A DNA stretch of 64,000 bases from contig NZ_JAZIFY010000001.1 in NCBI RefSeq assembly GCF_036634195.1, positions 620,001 to 684,000 of the forward strand, in the 5' to 3' direction. The position numbers were made by a program, and so were the translations under genes. The notes under the pieces are model-generated. The model had not been told where the DNA came from. It did not search any database and saw nothing but the letters and a program-made list of their open reading frames with translations. Shown one piece after another: positions 16,679 to 24,367 of this stretch. How positions within the stretch are numbered: the stretch's first letter is position 1; every line of letters begins with the position of its first letter. Origin of the DNA: Streptomyces sp. P9-A4. Its GTDB lineage: Bacteria; Actinomycetota; Actinomycetes; Streptomycetales; Streptomycetaceae.

Positions 16679-18307
16679 TCAGTCCTCCAGCCGGGCGTCG
16701 TGGAAGCGGGGGTACGCCTGGACGTCGAAGGTCACGCCGCGCACTCGGTCCGCAACCCCGAGGAGGGTGGCGGGGGCGTACACGGGCAGGGCGTAGGCCT
16801 GGTCGTTCACGCGTGTCTGGGCCTTCGCGTACAGGGCCGCGCGGCGGGCGGGGTCGCGGGTGGCGGAGGCCTCGCGGAGCCAGCCGTCGAGCTGCGGGTC
16901 GGCGACTCCGAAGGCGTTGACGCCGCCCTTGTCACCGGTCTGCGCGGAGTCGAAGAAGGTCCGCAGGATGTCGGGTTCGGCGCGGTTCCAGCTGAAGGCG
17001 AGGATGTCGGCGTCGCGGCCGCCCGCCTTCTGGAGGTAGGCGCCGGGTTCGAGGGCGGTGAACCGGAGCTCGATGCCGGCCCGCTTGGCCTCGGCCTGGA
17101 TGCCCTGGCCGAGCAGCGCCCGCTGGTCGCGCATCAGGCTGTTCATGTAGGGCCAGTGCACGGTGAGGCGGACGCCTTTCCTGGTGCGGTAGCCCGCGTC
17201 GTCGCGCCCGGTCCACCCGGCCGCGTCGAGGAGACGGGCCGCCTCCTCGGGGTCGTACGGCCAACCGCCCTCGGTCGCCCGGGCGTAGTCGCCGGTGGCG
17301 GGGGTCAGGGCGCTCCAGGAGCGCTCGTACGCGCCCGAGTACAGCGCCTTCACCAGCGCGTCGAAGCGCACGGAGCGCTGCAGGGCGCGGCGCACGCGCG
17401 GGTCGTCGAGCGGCGCCCGGTTGATGTTGAGCATGAGGGTGTACGGCGCGCCCGGCTGGGTGGCCCGCATCAGCCGGAAGCCGTGGGCCTGCCGGAGCCT
17501 GCCGACGTGGCTGGGCGGTACGGCGGAGGCCAGGTCGACCTGGCCCGAGCTGAGGGCGCCGAAGCGCGAGGCGGCCTCCGGGATGAACTCGACGGTGACG
17601 CCGGCGACATGCGCCGGTCCCCGGTTGGCGGCGTCCGGCGGGCCCCACGCGTAGTCCGGGTTGCGGTCCAGGTCGATCCGCCGGTTGCGGGTCCAGCCGG
17701 CGAAGACGAACGGGCCGCTGCCGACAGGCTTGAGGCACGTCCGCCCACGGTTCGCGCGGAGCGCGGTGGGCGACTGGATGCCGAAGGTGGCGGTGGACAG
17801 CACCTGGAGGAGCGGCGTGTACGGGCGGGAGAGCCGGATCCGTACGGTGCGGGCGTCGACGACGGTCGCGTTCTCGTACATGGAGATGAGCCCGGCCGCG
17901 TACTGCGACTTGGTCTCGGGCGCGACGGTGTGGTCGAGGGTGGCCTTGACGGCGGTCGCGTCGAAGGCGGTGCCGTCGTGGAAGCGGACGCCGTCGCGCA
18001 GGTGGAAGGTGTACGCCCGCCCGTCGCCGGAGATCTGCCAGGAAGTGGCGAGCCAGGGCCGGACGCGGCCCCGGGCGTCCATGGCGACCAGCGAGTCGAA
18101 GACGCCGCGGCCCAGGGCCGCCGTCACGTCGTACGGGCTGATCTGCGGGTCCAGGCAGTCGGGCTGGGTGTCGACGGCGTACACGATCCGGCCGTCCCGC
18201 CCGCCCGCCCGGCCGGTCCCGGCGCCGCACCCGGTGGCGACGCAGGCCAGGGCCAGCGCCGCCACCAGGGCCCGGCGGACGAGGGTGCGATGCGTACGGG
18301 TCCTCAT
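16679..18307 (-). CDS. Peptide-type ABC transporter substrate-binding lipoprotein
   Basis: 542 residues from the ATG at 18307, which overlaps the ferredoxin stop (ATGA). The N-terminus RTRTHRTLVRRALVAALALA leads into a lipobox (VATGC), so Cys-27 should be lipidated and the protein anchored outside the membrane. The SBP_bac_5 family is recognised from IVYAVDTQPDCLDPQ, YTFHLRDGVRFHDGTAF and the later LNINRAPLDDPRVRRAL. Family members bind peptides, nickel complexes, opines or siderophore-like ligands. The ligand here is unknown; a cluster-related signal or re-uptake of a product is a guess. Confidence 0.92.
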   Translation of the reverse strand: MRTRTHRTLVRRALVAALALACVATGCGAGTGRAGGRDGRIVYAVDTQPDCLDPQISPYDVTAALGRGVFDSLVAMDARGRVRPWLATSWQISGDGRAYTFHLRDGVRFHDGTAFDATAVKATLDHTVAPETKSQYAAGLISMYENATVVDARTVRIRLSRPYTPLLQVLSTATFGIQSPTALRANRGRTCLKPVGSGPFVFAGWTRNRRIDLDRNPDYAWGPPDAANRGPAHVAGVTVEFIPEAASRFGALSSGQVDLASAVPPSHVGRLRQAHGFRLMRATQPGAPYTLMLNINRAPLDDPRVRRALQRSVRFDALVKALYSGAYERSWSALTPATGDYARATEGGWPYDPEEAARLLDAAGWTGRDDAGYRTRKGVRLTVHWPYMNSLMRDQRALLGQGIQAEAKRAGIELRFTALEPGAYLQKAGGRDADILAFSWNRAEPDILRTFFDSAQTGDKGGVNAFGVADPQLDGWLREASATRDPARRAALYAKAQTRVNDQAYALPVYAPATLLGVADRVRGVTFDVQAYPRFHDARLED

Positions 18308-18540
18308 GCGCCCGGCTGCCCCTCGGCGTCGTCGGTGCCGGAGGTGACCCGGAGCGCGGCGGCCGGGCACAGGTGCTCGGCCGACCGGGCGAGTTCCGCG
18401 TCCGCCTCGGTGGCGACGGAGCCGGTCAGCAGGACGACGAGGCCGTCCTCGTCCTGGTCGAACAGGTCGGGTGCGGTCAGGACGCACTGGCCCGCGCCGA
18501 TGCAGCGGCCGGAGTCGGCGACGATGCGCACCGGCCTCAC
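18304..18540 (-). CDS. P450-associated ferredoxin ([3Fe-4S]/[4Fe-4S] type)
   Basis: 78 residues. The GTG at 18540 overlaps the P450 stop (GTGA) and the stop overlaps the lipoprotein ATG. The cluster ligands are CIGAGQC (Cys-x5-Cys, residues 12-18) and HLCP (near residue 56), the three-cysteine pattern of small actinobacterial ferredoxins that donate electrons to P450s. Its position directly after the P450 gene shows its partner. A ferredoxin reductase is not in the cluster and would be supplied by the cell. Confidence 0.93.
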   Translation of the reverse strand: MRPVRIVADSGRCIGAGQCVLTAPDLFDQDEDGLVVLLTGSVATEADAELARSAEHLCPAAALRVTSGTDDAEGQPGA

Positions 18541-19772
18541 CACGCCACGGGGAGTTCGTAGATGCCCTGCACACCGCTCTGCGCGGGCTTGATCTCCACC
18601 TCTTCGGCGGGAACGGCGAGCCGCAGCCCCGGGATGCGGGAGAAGAGCAGGGTGAGCGCGCTCTGCATCTGAGCGCGGGCCAGGTTCTGGCCGACACACT
18701 GGTGCACCCCGTAGCCGAAGGCGAGATGGTGTCGGGCGCCGCGGCCGAGGTCCAGTACGTCGGGGTCCTCGAAGGCCTCCGGGTCGCGGTTGATCTCGGC
18801 GGCGGACAGCATGACGCTGTCGCCGGCCTTGATGTGGGCGTCACCGATGGTCATGTCCTCGGCGGCGATCCGCATGGCCACGTCTCCGATGGAGAGGTAG
18901 CGCAGCAGCTCCTCGACGGCCGGACCCGCGCCGTCCGGGTCGTTACGGAAGGCCTCCAGCTGGCTCGGGTTCTGCAGCAGCGTGAAGGTGCTGAGCGTGA
19001 TCATGCTCGCGGTGGTCTCGTGACCGGCCATCAGCAGGATGATGCCGAGCCCGATCACCTCGTCGCGGGACAGCGAACCGTCGGCGAGGTCCTTGTGCAC
19101 CAGGGTGTCGAGCAGGCCCTCGCCCGGCTCCGACTCCTTCTCCTTGCGGTCCACCAGGGAGGTCAGGTAGTCGCGCAGGTTCATCAGCGCCCCGGTCGCG
19201 TCCTCCTCGGACACCTGGGACGAGACGAGCATCGCCGACTGTTCCTCGAAGTAGGCGTGGTCCTCGTAGGGCACGCCGAGGATCGCGCAGATGGTGTGCG
19301 AGGAGAGGGGCAGCGCGAGACCGCGCAGGATCTCCGCGGGCGGGCCCTGTTCGAGGAGGGCGTCGACGAGTTCACCGGCGCGCCGGTGGATCGACTCGCC
19401 GAGCTCGCGGGTGCGGCGCACGGAGAAGGAGGGGATGACCCGGCGGCGGTACGCGGAGTGTTCCGGCGGGTCCATCCCGATGAGCATCGTCGACTTCTGG
19501 ATGGCCTTGCGGCGGGGGCTCGGTGACGGAAAGTCCGGCCGTCCCCAGTCGGAGGACAGCCGCGGGTCGATGAGCAGCTCACGGGCGACGGCATGGCCGA
19601 GCACCACCCAGGTGGGACGGCCGTCGTACAGCCGGGCGCGCACCACGGGCCCCTCGGTCAGCCGCAGATCGCGGTAGCCGGGCGGCGGCTGGTACGGGCA
19701 GGTGCGCAGCTGCGGGAAGTCGGGCAACGGCGCGTTTCCGGTGGTGAGGCCCACGGCGCTGGGGCGTGACAT
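18537..19772 (-). CDS. Cytochrome P450 (CYP105/107-like)
   Basis: 411 residues. The ATG at 19772 has AGGAGA six bases upstream. I-helix oxygen-binding motif AGHETTAS (near 245-252), K-helix EELLR, and the heme-binding loop FGYGVHQCVG with the cysteine ligand near residue 356. No membrane anchor, so it is a soluble class I enzyme fed by the adjacent ferredoxin. First gene of the leftward operon, divergent from the acyltransferase/hydrolase operon. A tailoring oxidation of the polyketide (hydroxylation or epoxidation) is likely, as for AbyV/AbyX in abyssomicin pathways (from memory). The site of oxidation cannot be predicted. Confidence 0.95.
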   Translation of the reverse strand: MSRPSAVGLTTGNAPLPDFPQLRTCPYQPPPGYRDLRLTEGPVVRARLYDGRPTWVVLGHAVARELLIDPRLSSDWGRPDFPSPSPRRKAIQKSTMLIGMDPPEHSAYRRRVIPSFSVRRTRELGESIHRRAGELVDALLEQGPPAEILRGLALPLSSHTICAILGVPYEDHAYFEEQSAMLVSSQVSEEDATGALMNLRDYLTSLVDRKEKESEPGEGLLDTLVHKDLADGSLSRDEVIGLGIILLMAGHETTASMITLSTFTLLQNPSQLEAFRNDPDGAGPAVEELLRYLSIGDVAMRIAAEDMTIGDAHIKAGDSVMLSAAEINRDPEAFEDPDVLDLGRGARHHLAFGYGVHQCVGQNLARAQMQSALTLLFSRIPGLRLAVPAEEVEIKPAQSGVQGIYELPVAW

Positions 19773-19838
19773 ACGCGATCTCCTGCGAGCGGCGACATTC
19801 GGGCTGGGGGCAAGACTGGAATCGGTGTCTTGCGCCGC

Positions 19839-19919
19839 TCTAAAGGGCGACTGTGGGGTGGCGCCCGCGAAAGCGGCCGGAAGTCGGGTTTAGGGCGCGC
19901 TTAAAGGGTGCTTTAGCCG
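19839..19919. promoter_or_regulatory. Divergent promoter with TTTAG-type heptamers at 11-bp spacing (SARP site)
   Basis: Three direct heptamers lie exactly 11 bp apart upstream of the acyltransferase gene: GTTTAGG (19888-19894), GCTTAAA (19899-19905), GCTTTAG (19910-19916). A further CTCTAAAGG (19839-19847) faces the P450 side. Spacing of one helical turn is the known mode of SARP recognition. The same heptamer type occurs at 25507-25535. Direct binding is inferred, not shown. Confidence 0.6.
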
Positions 19920-19938
19920 GGCTGCGGAGATTGGCGGG

Positions 19939-20706
19939 ATGCAGATCGCAGCCATCGCCCGGGAGCGGCGACACACGCTCTTCTTCCTCGACGAGATTCG
20001 GCCCTTCGCGCCGGTCCACCTCGACACGGAGGTGGACATGTCCGGGGTGCTCGCGCACCGCGAGGCCCACCGCGGCGACAGCCGGCTGTCCGTGGTCACC
20101 TATGTGCTCCACTCGGCGGCCCGGGTGATCGCCGCCCACCCGGAGGCGAACGCCGCGATCCGCGGCCGGCTGCGCCCCAAGGTCGCCCGTTACGGCGAGG
20201 TCGCCGGGAAGGTCGCCCTCGACAAGCGGGTCGGCGGCCGGCGGGTCGTGGTCTCCACGGTCCTGCCGGATCTGGACCGGACCGATCTGAAGGGCATCCA
20301 GCACGAGCTGGAGCGCTTCCGGGACGGCGACCCGGAGACGATGCCGGAGTTCGCCTCGATGCTGCTGCTGCACCGGCTGCCGTCGCTGCTCGCGCGCGCC
20401 GCCTACCGCCGTGCGGTGCGCCCGCTCCTCGCCCACCCGCGCTTCTTCGGCACCTTCTCGGTGTCGTCCCTGGGCCACCGGTCGGTCGACGGCTTCCACT
20501 CGGTGGGCGGCACGACCCTCACCTTCGGCGTGGGCCGGATCGCGCAGCGCGCCGTGGTGCGGGACGGCGAGGTGACGAGCGCGCCCGTGATGCGGCTGAA
20601 CCTCACCTTCGACCACCGTGTGATCGACGGCGCGGAGGCGGCGGACGTGCTCACCGAGGTGAAGGAGACGCTAGAGGGCTTCTCGGCCGAGGAGGCGCTG
20701 CGATGA
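19939..20706 (+). CDS. E2-type acyltransferase of tetronate biosynthesis (AgnD4/AbyA4-like)
   Basis: 255 residues. It resembles only the catalytic domain of 2-oxoacid dehydrogenase E2 proteins, with no lipoyl or peripheral-subunit-binding domain. The active-site motif FDHRVIDGAEAAD (near residues 224-236) carries the conserved His and Asp; SVSSLGHRSVDGFHSVGG is the upstream active-site strand. In tetronate pathways this family (D4) acetylates the hydroxymethyl group of the nascent tetronate, and the D5 hydrolase-fold enzyme then removes acetate to give the exocyclic methylene. The next gene is a D5-like enzyme, translationally coupled (ATGA), which strongly supports the assignment. The upstream promoter has SARP-type heptamers. 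Confidence 0.87.
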   Translation: MQIAAIARERRHTLFFLDEIRPFAPVHLDTEVDMSGVLAHREAHRGDSRLSVVTYVLHSAARVIAAHPEANAAIRGRLRPKVARYGEVAGKVALDKRVGGRRVVVSTVLPDLDRTDLKGIQHELERFRDGDPETMPEFASMLLLHRLPSLLARAAYRRAVRPLLAHPRFFGTFSVSSLGHRSVDGFHSVGGTTLTFGVGRIAQRAVVRDGEVTSAPVMRLNLTFDHRVIDGAEAADVLTEVKETLEGFSAEEALR

Positions 20707-21926
20707 ACGACGTCACGGAGCTGAAGCAGTTCGTGGAGGTGCACGGCCGCATCCTCGGCATCCCGGGCGGGCGGCTGGCCCAGGTCCTCGGGCGGATCCG
20801 GCACGACGAGGACGGCGAGGCCGGTTCCTGGGCCCGGGAGTGGACCGAGGCCGGCGTCGAACTGGAGCGGCAGGGCCGGGAGGTGGAGGCCGGACGGCAC
20901 TTCAACATCGCCCGCTTCCCCTACGTGGACGGCCCGGCGCGCGCCGACGCGCAGGCGCGGACCGTCGCCTCCTTCGACCGCTGGCGGCTCGGCGACACCT
21001 CGGGGATCCAGCGGGTCGACCTCGATCTCTCCGGCGGCCGGGTGCGCTGCTGGGCGGCCGGGCTCGCCCCGCGCGGCGGCGAACGCGCGCCCGTGCTGCT
21101 GCTCAGCGGCGGCATCGTCAGCGTGAAGGAGCAGTTCGGTCCGATCCTCGCCAAGGCGGGACGGCTGGGCCTGGCCGTCGTCGCCGTCGAGATGCCGGGC
21201 GTCGGCGAGAACGAGCAGCGTTACGGGGCGGAGAGCCACCACATGGTCTCCGAGATCCTCGACGCCCTCGCGGACCGCGCGGACACCGACCGGACCATCG
21301 CCGTGATGATGAGCTTCAGCGGCCACATGGCGCTGCGGGCGGCCCTCCACGACAAGCGGATCCAGGGCGTGGTGACGGCGGGCGCGCCGATCGGCGACTT
21401 CTTCACGGACGCCGGATGGCGGCCCCGGGTGCCCCGGGTCACCGTCGACACCCTGGCCCACCTCACCGGCCTCACCCCGGACACCGTGCTGCCCGGGCTC
21501 GCGGATCTGGCGCTGACGGGGGGCGAACTCGCGGCGATCCAGGTGCCCGTGGCGTACACGGTGAGCGCGCGCGACGAGATCATCCCGCCCGGCGACCGGC
21601 TTCTCCTCGAGAACCATGTGCGCGAACTGCGGCTGCTCGTCCATGACGACGTGCACGGCTCGCCGTCCCATGTCGCCGAGTCCCGGCTGTGGAGCCTGCG
21701 TTCCGCCCTGGACGCCCTGGGCGGTTTCGGGCCCCAGCGCCGGTTCCTCGGCCTGGGCCTGGCCGCGATCCGGGCCCGCGAGCGACTGGCGGGGGCACTC
21801 GGCCGCACGCCGGACGCACCAGACACACCGGACACCACAGGCACCACAGGCACGACGATCACCTCGGTCACGACAGGCACGACAGCCACGACAGCCACGA
21901 CAGCCACGACAGGAGGCGACGCATGA
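20703..21926 (+). CDS. FrsA-type alpha/beta-hydrolase, tetronate dehydration/elimination enzyme (AgnD5/AbyA5-like)
   Basis: 407 residues, overlapping the preceding stop by four bases. An N-terminal helical region (1-110) and an alpha/beta-hydrolase core follow the FrsA-like layout. The probable nucleophile is the serine in MMSFSGHMAL (near residue 206), where SFSG replaces the usual G-x-S-x-G. The acid is in SARDEIIPP (near 285) and the histidine in DDVHGSPSH (near 315). In agglomerin and abyssomicin pathways this family removes acetic acid from the acetylated tetronate to create the exocyclic alkene used as spiro dienophile (family knowledge). The C-terminal 30 residues are a Thr/Gly/Ala repeat encoded by 9-bp direct repeats and look dispensable. 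Confidence 0.85.
   Translation: MNDVTELKQFVEVHGRILGIPGGRLAQVLGRIRHDEDGEAGSWAREWTEAGVELERQGREVEAGRHFNIARFPYVDGPARADAQARTVASFDRWRLGDTSGIQRVDLDLSGGRVRCWAAGLAPRGGERAPVLLLSGGIVSVKEQFGPILAKAGRLGLAVVAVEMPGVGENEQRYGAESHHMVSEILDALADRADTDRTIAVMMSFSGHMALRAALHDKRIQGVVTAGAPIGDFFTDAGWRPRVPRVTVDTLAHLTGLTPDTVLPGLADLALTGGELAAIQVPVAYTVSARDEIIPPGDRLLLENHVRELRLLVHDDVHGSPSHVAESRLWSLRSALDALGGFGPQRRFLGLGLAAIRARERLAGALGRTPDAPDTPDTTGTTGTTITSVTTGTTATTATTATTGGDA
21869..21913 (+). repeat. Five 9-bp direct repeats (CACGACAGC/G)
   Basis: Five tandem copies of CACGACAGN encode the Thr-Thr-Ala/Gly tail of the hydrolase, immediately before its stop and the overlapping LLM3 start. The 9-bp unit keeps the reading frame, so copy number could vary without harm. 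Confidence 0.85.
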
Positions 21927-22801
21927 GCGGCGGACCCGGTACGGAGTTCCGCTTCGGGGTCAACGAGATCTCCCCCGAGGCCGACTGGCCCGAACGCGCG
22001 CGGGAGGCCGAGCGGCTGGGCTACGACACCCTCGCGACCACCGACCACCTCGGCCTGGCGGCCCCGTTCCCGTCACTGGTGGCAGCGGCCGCGGCCACCA
22101 CACGGCTCCAGGTCGCCACCTACCTCACCAACGCGTCCCTGTGGGACCCCGAGGTACTGGCCCGGGAGATCGCCGGCACCGACCGGCTGACCGGCGGGCG
22201 GCTCAGCGTGGGTCTGCACGCGGGCTGGACCGGCAGCGCCGCGACGGCCGCGCTCACCCCTCAGGACAAGCGTGACCGGCTCGCCGCGACCGTGGACGTC
22301 CTGGACCGGCTGCTGACGGACCCCGAGCAACTGCCCCGCCCATTGAGCACTCCGAGGCCGCGGCTGATGATCGGCGTCGGTGAGCCGGAGGAGCTCGAAC
22401 TCGCCGCGCGCCGGGCCGACACGGTCGTCTTCATCGGCGCCGCGCTGCCCCCGGGCAGCGATCTGGTGCTCCTCGGCCCCGAGGAGTTCGCCGCCCAGGT
22501 GGCCACCGTCCGGCGGCGCGCCGCCGAACTCGGCCGCTCCCCCGAACTGAACGTGGGAGTCAAGAAGGTCGTCGTCACCGACGACCGCAAGGCCGCCGCC
22601 GAGGCGCTGCGCCCCGCCCTCGCGCCTCACCTGACGAGCGATCAACTCCTCGCTCTGCCGACCCTGTTCATCGGCACCCACGAGGAGATAGCCGAGCAGG
22701 TCCGGCGCGGGCACGACCGCTACGGCCTCACGTCGTTCATGGTCCTCTCCGCCCACCTGTACGACTTCGCGCCCGTGATCCCGCTCCTGCGGAAGGGATG
22801 A
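21923..22801 (+). CDS. Luciferase-like flavin/F420 oxidoreductase (LLM3)
   Basis: 292 residues. The ATG at 21923 overlaps the hydrolase stop (ATGA), with GGAGG nine bases upstream. It belongs to the luciferase fold but to a different branch from LLM1/LLM2, resembling F420-dependent LLM proteins of the TIGR03621 type: FRFGVNEISPEADWPERAREAERLGYD is interrupted only by the usual loop, then LATTDHLGL, TYLTNASLWDPEVLAREIA, and DRLTGGRLSVGLHAGW. The cofactor (FMN or F420) cannot be decided by eye. It is locked between the tetronate hydrolase and the FAD enzyme in one operon, so it should act on the polyketide near the tetronate or cyclisation stage. No specific reaction is claimed. Confidence 0.8.
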   Translation: MSGGPGTEFRFGVNEISPEADWPERAREAERLGYDTLATTDHLGLAAPFPSLVAAAAATTRLQVATYLTNASLWDPEVLAREIAGTDRLTGGRLSVGLHAGWTGSAATAALTPQDKRDRLAATVDVLDRLLTDPEQLPRPLSTPRPRLMIGVGEPEELELAARRADTVVFIGAALPPGSDLVLLGPEEFAAQVATVRRRAAELGRSPELNVGVKKVVVTDDRKAAAEALRPALAPHLTSDQLLALPTLFIGTHEEIAEQVRRGHDRYGLTSFMVLSAHLYDFAPVIPLLRKG

Positions 22802-22805
22802 CCCC

Positions 22806-24275
22806 GTGACCGACCCCGTGATCGTCGTGGGCGCCGGCCCCACCGGACTGATGCTCGCCTGCGAGCTGGGCCTGGCCGGCGCGCCCGTCGTCGTCCTCGA
22901 CCGACGCGACACACCTGATCCGCACGCCCCCGGCCAGGCCGTCAACGCGGGCGTCATCGCGCTCCTCGAACAGCGAGGCCTGGCGGACGCGCTGCGCGCG
23001 TCCGGACTCCCGCTGCCCGGCGCGCACTTCTCCCTGCTGTGGCTGCACCCCGAGCAGCTCGCCGCCGACCGGCCCGAGGTGGGCACCGGACTTCTCGTGC
23101 CCCAGCCCCGGCTGACCGAGGTCCTTGAGCGGCGGGCCCGCGAACTCGGTGTGGACATCCGCCGCGGCCACGAGGTGACGGAACTCCGCCAGTCCCCCGG
23201 ACACGTGACGCTGAAGCTGCGCACCTCCGCGGGCGATTCGACGCTGCGCGGCTCGTACGTGGTCGCGGCCGACGGCGCCGGAAGCACCGTGCGCCGCCTG
23301 GCGAAGATCGACCTCCCGGGCAGCGGCTGGACCGTGTCGGGCATCGTCGGCGACGTCGCGGCCGACTTCTCCGAGCTCGCCGTCCACCACCTGGGCGCCC
23401 ACTACCTGCCCGCCGGCGGGGTGTACTCCGGCGCACCCGCCGGACCCGGAGTGCTCCGGGTGATCACCACTGTGTTCGGCACCACGCCTCCCACCGCGTC
23501 GGGCCCGGTCGCCGCGGAGGAACTCCAGGGTGAGGTCGAGCATCTCACCGGGCAGCCGCTGCCGGCCCGCGAGGTGCTGTGGGCCCGCCGGTTCACCAGC
23601 CACAGCGGCAACGCCGAACGCTACCGGTCCGGCCGGGTGTTCCTCGCCGGCGACGCGGCGCACTCCTTCTATCCGCTGGGAGGGCTGCGCCTGAGCACCT
23701 GCCTCCAGGACGCCGTCAACCTCGGCTGGAAGCTCGCCGCGGACCTGGCCGGCTGGGCGCCGCCCGGCCTGCTCGACACGTACCACGCCGAGCGTCACCC
23801 GGAAGGCGAGCGGGCCCGGCTCGCGCTCGACGCCCAGCTGGCCCTGATGCACCCGGCGGCCCGCACCGCCGGGGCCCGGTCGCTCTTCGCGGACCTCGCC
23901 CGCTTCGACGACGTCAACCGGTATCTGGTGGAGCTGGTGACCGGCGTCGACGTGCGCTACCGCCTGGGCGCCGACGGCACCTCGGGCTCCGCCGCCCCCG
24001 ACCCCGCGCTCGGCGGCCGTGTCCCCGGCGCCGCGCCCCTGCTCCACGACGGCCGCGGCCTGCTGCTCGTCGGCGAGGGCGGCGGGGACGGCGGGGACGG
24101 CGAAGCCGGGGCGTACGCCCGTGCGGCGGCGGCCTGGGCCGACCGGGTGGGCGTCGCGCCCTCGGTCGACGCGACCGGCTCCGTACTGCTGCGCCCGGAC
24201 GGCCACGTCGTATGGGCCGAGGGCTCGGGCTCGCTGGAGACGGCCCTGAAGAACTGGTTTGGCGCGCCGAGCTGA
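22806..24275 (+). CDS. FAD-dependent monooxygenase-fold protein, candidate decalin-forming [4+2] cyclase (PyrE3/ChlE3-like)
   Basis: 489 residues from the GTG at 22806 (GGAAGG eight bases before). p-Hydroxybenzoate-hydroxylase fold: FAD-binding GAGPTG at residues 8-13, the mid-region VVAADGAGSTVRR (residues 155-167) and GDAAH (near 282), then a thioredoxin-like C-terminal domain. In true aromatic hydroxylases GDAAH is followed by a loop close to PxGGQGLNTGIQDA that grips the flavin ring; here it reads PLGGLRLSTCLQDA, with Gln-Gly lost. A degenerate monooxygenase-like flavoprotein inside a tetronate cluster is what PyrE3, ChlE3 and VstK are: they bind FAD structurally and catalyse dialkyldecalin formation (family knowledge). 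The PKS module order predicts the right substrate. An ordinary hydroxylase remains possible. Confidence 0.7.
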   Translation: MTDPVIVVGAGPTGLMLACELGLAGAPVVVLDRRDTPDPHAPGQAVNAGVIALLEQRGLADALRASGLPLPGAHFSLLWLHPEQLAADRPEVGTGLLVPQPRLTEVLERRARELGVDIRRGHEVTELRQSPGHVTLKLRTSAGDSTLRGSYVVAADGAGSTVRRLAKIDLPGSGWTVSGIVGDVAADFSELAVHHLGAHYLPAGGVYSGAPAGPGVLRVITTVFGTTPPTASGPVAAEELQGEVEHLTGQPLPAREVLWARRFTSHSGNAERYRSGRVFLAGDAAHSFYPLGGLRLSTCLQDAVNLGWKLAADLAGWAPPGLLDTYHAERHPEGERARLALDAQLALMHPAARTAGARSLFADLARFDDVNRYLVELVTGVDVRYRLGADGTSGSAAPDPALGGRVPGAAPLLHDGRGLLLVGEGGGDGGDGEAGAYARAAAAWADRVGVAPSVDATGSVLLRPDGHVVWAEGSGSLETALKNWFGAPS

Positions 24276-24295
24276 GCACGGTGAGGAGACGGAGG

Positions 24296-24322
24296 AAGCG
24301 CCCGCGGTCACCGCGGGCGCTT
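24296..24322. terminator. Bidirectional hairpin between convergent genes
   Basis: Perfect 12-bp arms AAGCGCCCGCGG and CCGCGGGCGCTT around a TCA loop. It lies between the 3' ends of the FAD enzyme gene (+) and the KASIII-like gene (-), so it can terminate transcription from both sides. Confidence 0.8.
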
Positions 24323-24367
24323 CTCGTGTACGGGGGGGATGCGGCCGGTCGGGCCGGGTGCGGGCGG

